DNA from: Bacteroidales bacterium UBA1217
GTDB taxonomy: Bacteria > Bacteroidota > Bacteroidia > Bacteroidales > P3
Length of the DNA stretch: 13,182 bases
Assembly: GCA_002309335.1 (NCBI GenBank)
Contig: DBXH01000046.1
Coordinates: 1-13,182 of the forward strand
Direction: 5' to 3'
Shown here: positions 12,352-13,182 of the stretch, one piece after another
How the letters are laid out: each line of letters starts with the position of its first letter
Position numbering within the stretch: position 1 is the first letter of the stretch
Notes under the pieces: generated by a model
Databases searched by the model: none
The model's input: only the letters and a program-made list of their open reading frames with translations
What the model was told of the DNA's origin: nothing
Translations under genes and position numbers: made by a program

Positions 12352-13182
12352 TCAGTCTGTTATTATTTCGTTAGCTAAAGTGGCAAAATCGATGCCGTCG
12401 AAATTGCCGCTACTCATCATTAAGAGATTCTTTTTGTCGTTGTCACGGAAAATCTTCATCACGTAATCGACTAGTACCTTGCTATCTGTGAACACTTCAA
12501 CGTTTCCGCCAAAGGCTTCGCGAACGGCCTCGGGGTCGAGGGGCGGAAGCTTCTTCAGTTGCAGGGCGTGTTGGCTGAAATAGACGCATCGTACGTCGGC
12601 CTCGTCCATTGTGCCGTGGTACTGCTGAAGGAACTCCTGCGTCAGCGAACTGAAGGTGTGTAGTTCCATACAGGCCACCAGCTTGCGATCAGGATACTGC
12701 TCGCGCATAGCATTAATGGTGGCGCGAAGTTTCGACGGTGCGTGGGCAAAGTCTTTATACACCGCGCAATTCTCGCTCTTCTTAACCAACTCCAGACGTT
12801 TGCTGGCACCTCCGAAACTGCTGATGGCTTCGTTGAATTTTTCATCTCTGATGCCTATCTCGCTGCAGGCATAGCGTGCTGCGGTAAGGTTCAGCAGATT
12901 GTGACGTCCAAAAATATTCAAAGCCACAGGTTTATCATATCCTGTTAGGTAAGTGACACCATCCTCTACCTTGTATTCTGGTACATTATAGGGCAGTTTG
13001 GCAATATCGGTGCGTTTGTTACTTGTAGCTACGTCATTAACTTCCTTGTCGTCGTCACAATATATTAGGGTGCCGCCTTCTTCGATGAGGTCTATGAATT
13101 TAGCGAATTGCTCTTTATAGATGTCGAACGTTGGGAACACGTTGATATGGTCCCATTCGATGCCGGTGATGATGGCCACGTT
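12352..13182 (-). CDS. mpl: Mur ligase, Mpl-like (UDP-MurNAc:tripeptide ligase), N-terminus outside window
   Basis: Only the C-terminal 276 residues lie in the window; the reading frame continues past the edge, where the codon at 13182-13180 encodes Asn. NVAIITGIEWDHINVFPT is the Mur ligase segment following the ATP-binding site. FGRHNLLNLTAARYA is the conserved HNxxN block at the domain boundary, and VYKDFAHAPSKL is the C-terminal domain motif related to YDDFAHHPT of Mpl and MurC. ACMELHTFSSLTQEF also fits Mpl. Mpl attaches recycled L-Ala-D-Glu-meso-Dap to UDP-MurNAc. MurC itself is the alternative, but the DFAHAPSK form is what I recognise from the Bacteroidota Mpl-like proteins. It is the first visible gene of the operon leading to ispG; the promoter lies beyond the window. 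Confidence 0.87.
   Translation of the reverse strand, partial: NVAIITGIEWDHINVFPTFDIYKEQFAKFIDLIEEGGTLIYCDDDKEVNDVATSNKRTDIAKLPYNVPEYKVEDGVTYLTGYDKPVALNIFGRHNLLNLTAARYACSEIGIRDEKFNEAISSFGGASKRLELVKKSENCAVYKDFAHAPSKLRATINAMREQYPDRKLVACMELHTFSSLTQEFLQQYHGTMDEADVRCVYFSQHALQLKKLPPLDPEAVREAFGGNVEVFTDSKVLVDYVMKIFRDNDKKNLLMMSSGNFDGIDFATLANEIITD

Overview
The window reads as a chromosomal segment of an anaerobic member of the Bacteroidota, most likely order Bacteroidales. Supporting signs are several matches to the Bacteroidales house-keeping promoter (-7 box TAnnTTTG), almost no Shine-Dalgarno sequences, lipoproteins with acidic residues after the lipobox cysteine, a DUF2027-Smr protein, and a plant-like IspG. 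No transposase, integrase, phage gene or CRISPR array was seen. The genus cannot be named from the sequence alone.

Layout. (1) 1-1353, plus strand: the 3' part of tRNA-Thr(CGT), then rpsF-rpsR-rplI (bS6, bS18, bL9) closed by a strong terminator. (2) 1352-3581, minus strand: a small DUF4878-like lipoprotein, and a crt-hbd pair encoding the two central steps between acetoacetyl-CoA and crotonyl-CoA, with its own terminator. (3) 3634-7239: a small ECF sigma-factor locus. On the minus strand are a lipoprotein, the sigma factor, and a protein with a cytoplasmic N-terminus, one transmembrane helix, a long linker and an outer-membrane-barrel-like C-terminus. On the plus strand are two overlapping lipoprotein genes, the second with a META/HslJ-like domain. 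The two arms are separated by 121 bp that carries two inverted copies of one bipartite element, TGTGACATTT-N8-TGTGCGTTATATA. This looks like a pair of divergent ECF promoters and is the most interesting feature of the window. (4) 7242-9027, plus strand: a promoter, a TM1266-type ACT-like regulator and hydG, the radical SAM maturase of [FeFe] hydrogenase. (5) 9104-9974, plus strand: an outer-membrane beta-barrel protein with its own promoter, ending in a perfect 20-bp hairpin shared with the convergent ispG. (6) 10042-13182, minus strand: a tightly packed operon of an Mpl-like Mur ligase (cut by the window edge), DUF2027-Smr, a single-pass membrane protein, and ispG.

How the genes fit together. 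Regions 2 and 4 point to fermentative metabolism: crotonyl-CoA/3-hydroxybutyryl-CoA interconversion and hydrogenase maturation. The partner genes thl, bcd/etf, hydA, hydE and hydF are not in the window. Region 3 looks like a self-contained envelope-sensing regulon in which the sigma factor is predicted to drive its own operon and a divergent surface-lipoprotein operon. Region 6 combines cell-wall recycling and isoprenoid (undecaprenyl precursor) synthesis. Other points of note are a lone perfect Shine-Dalgarno before rplI, a heptanucleotide tandem repeat inside ispG, and the absence of a normal start codon where the sigma-factor homology begins.
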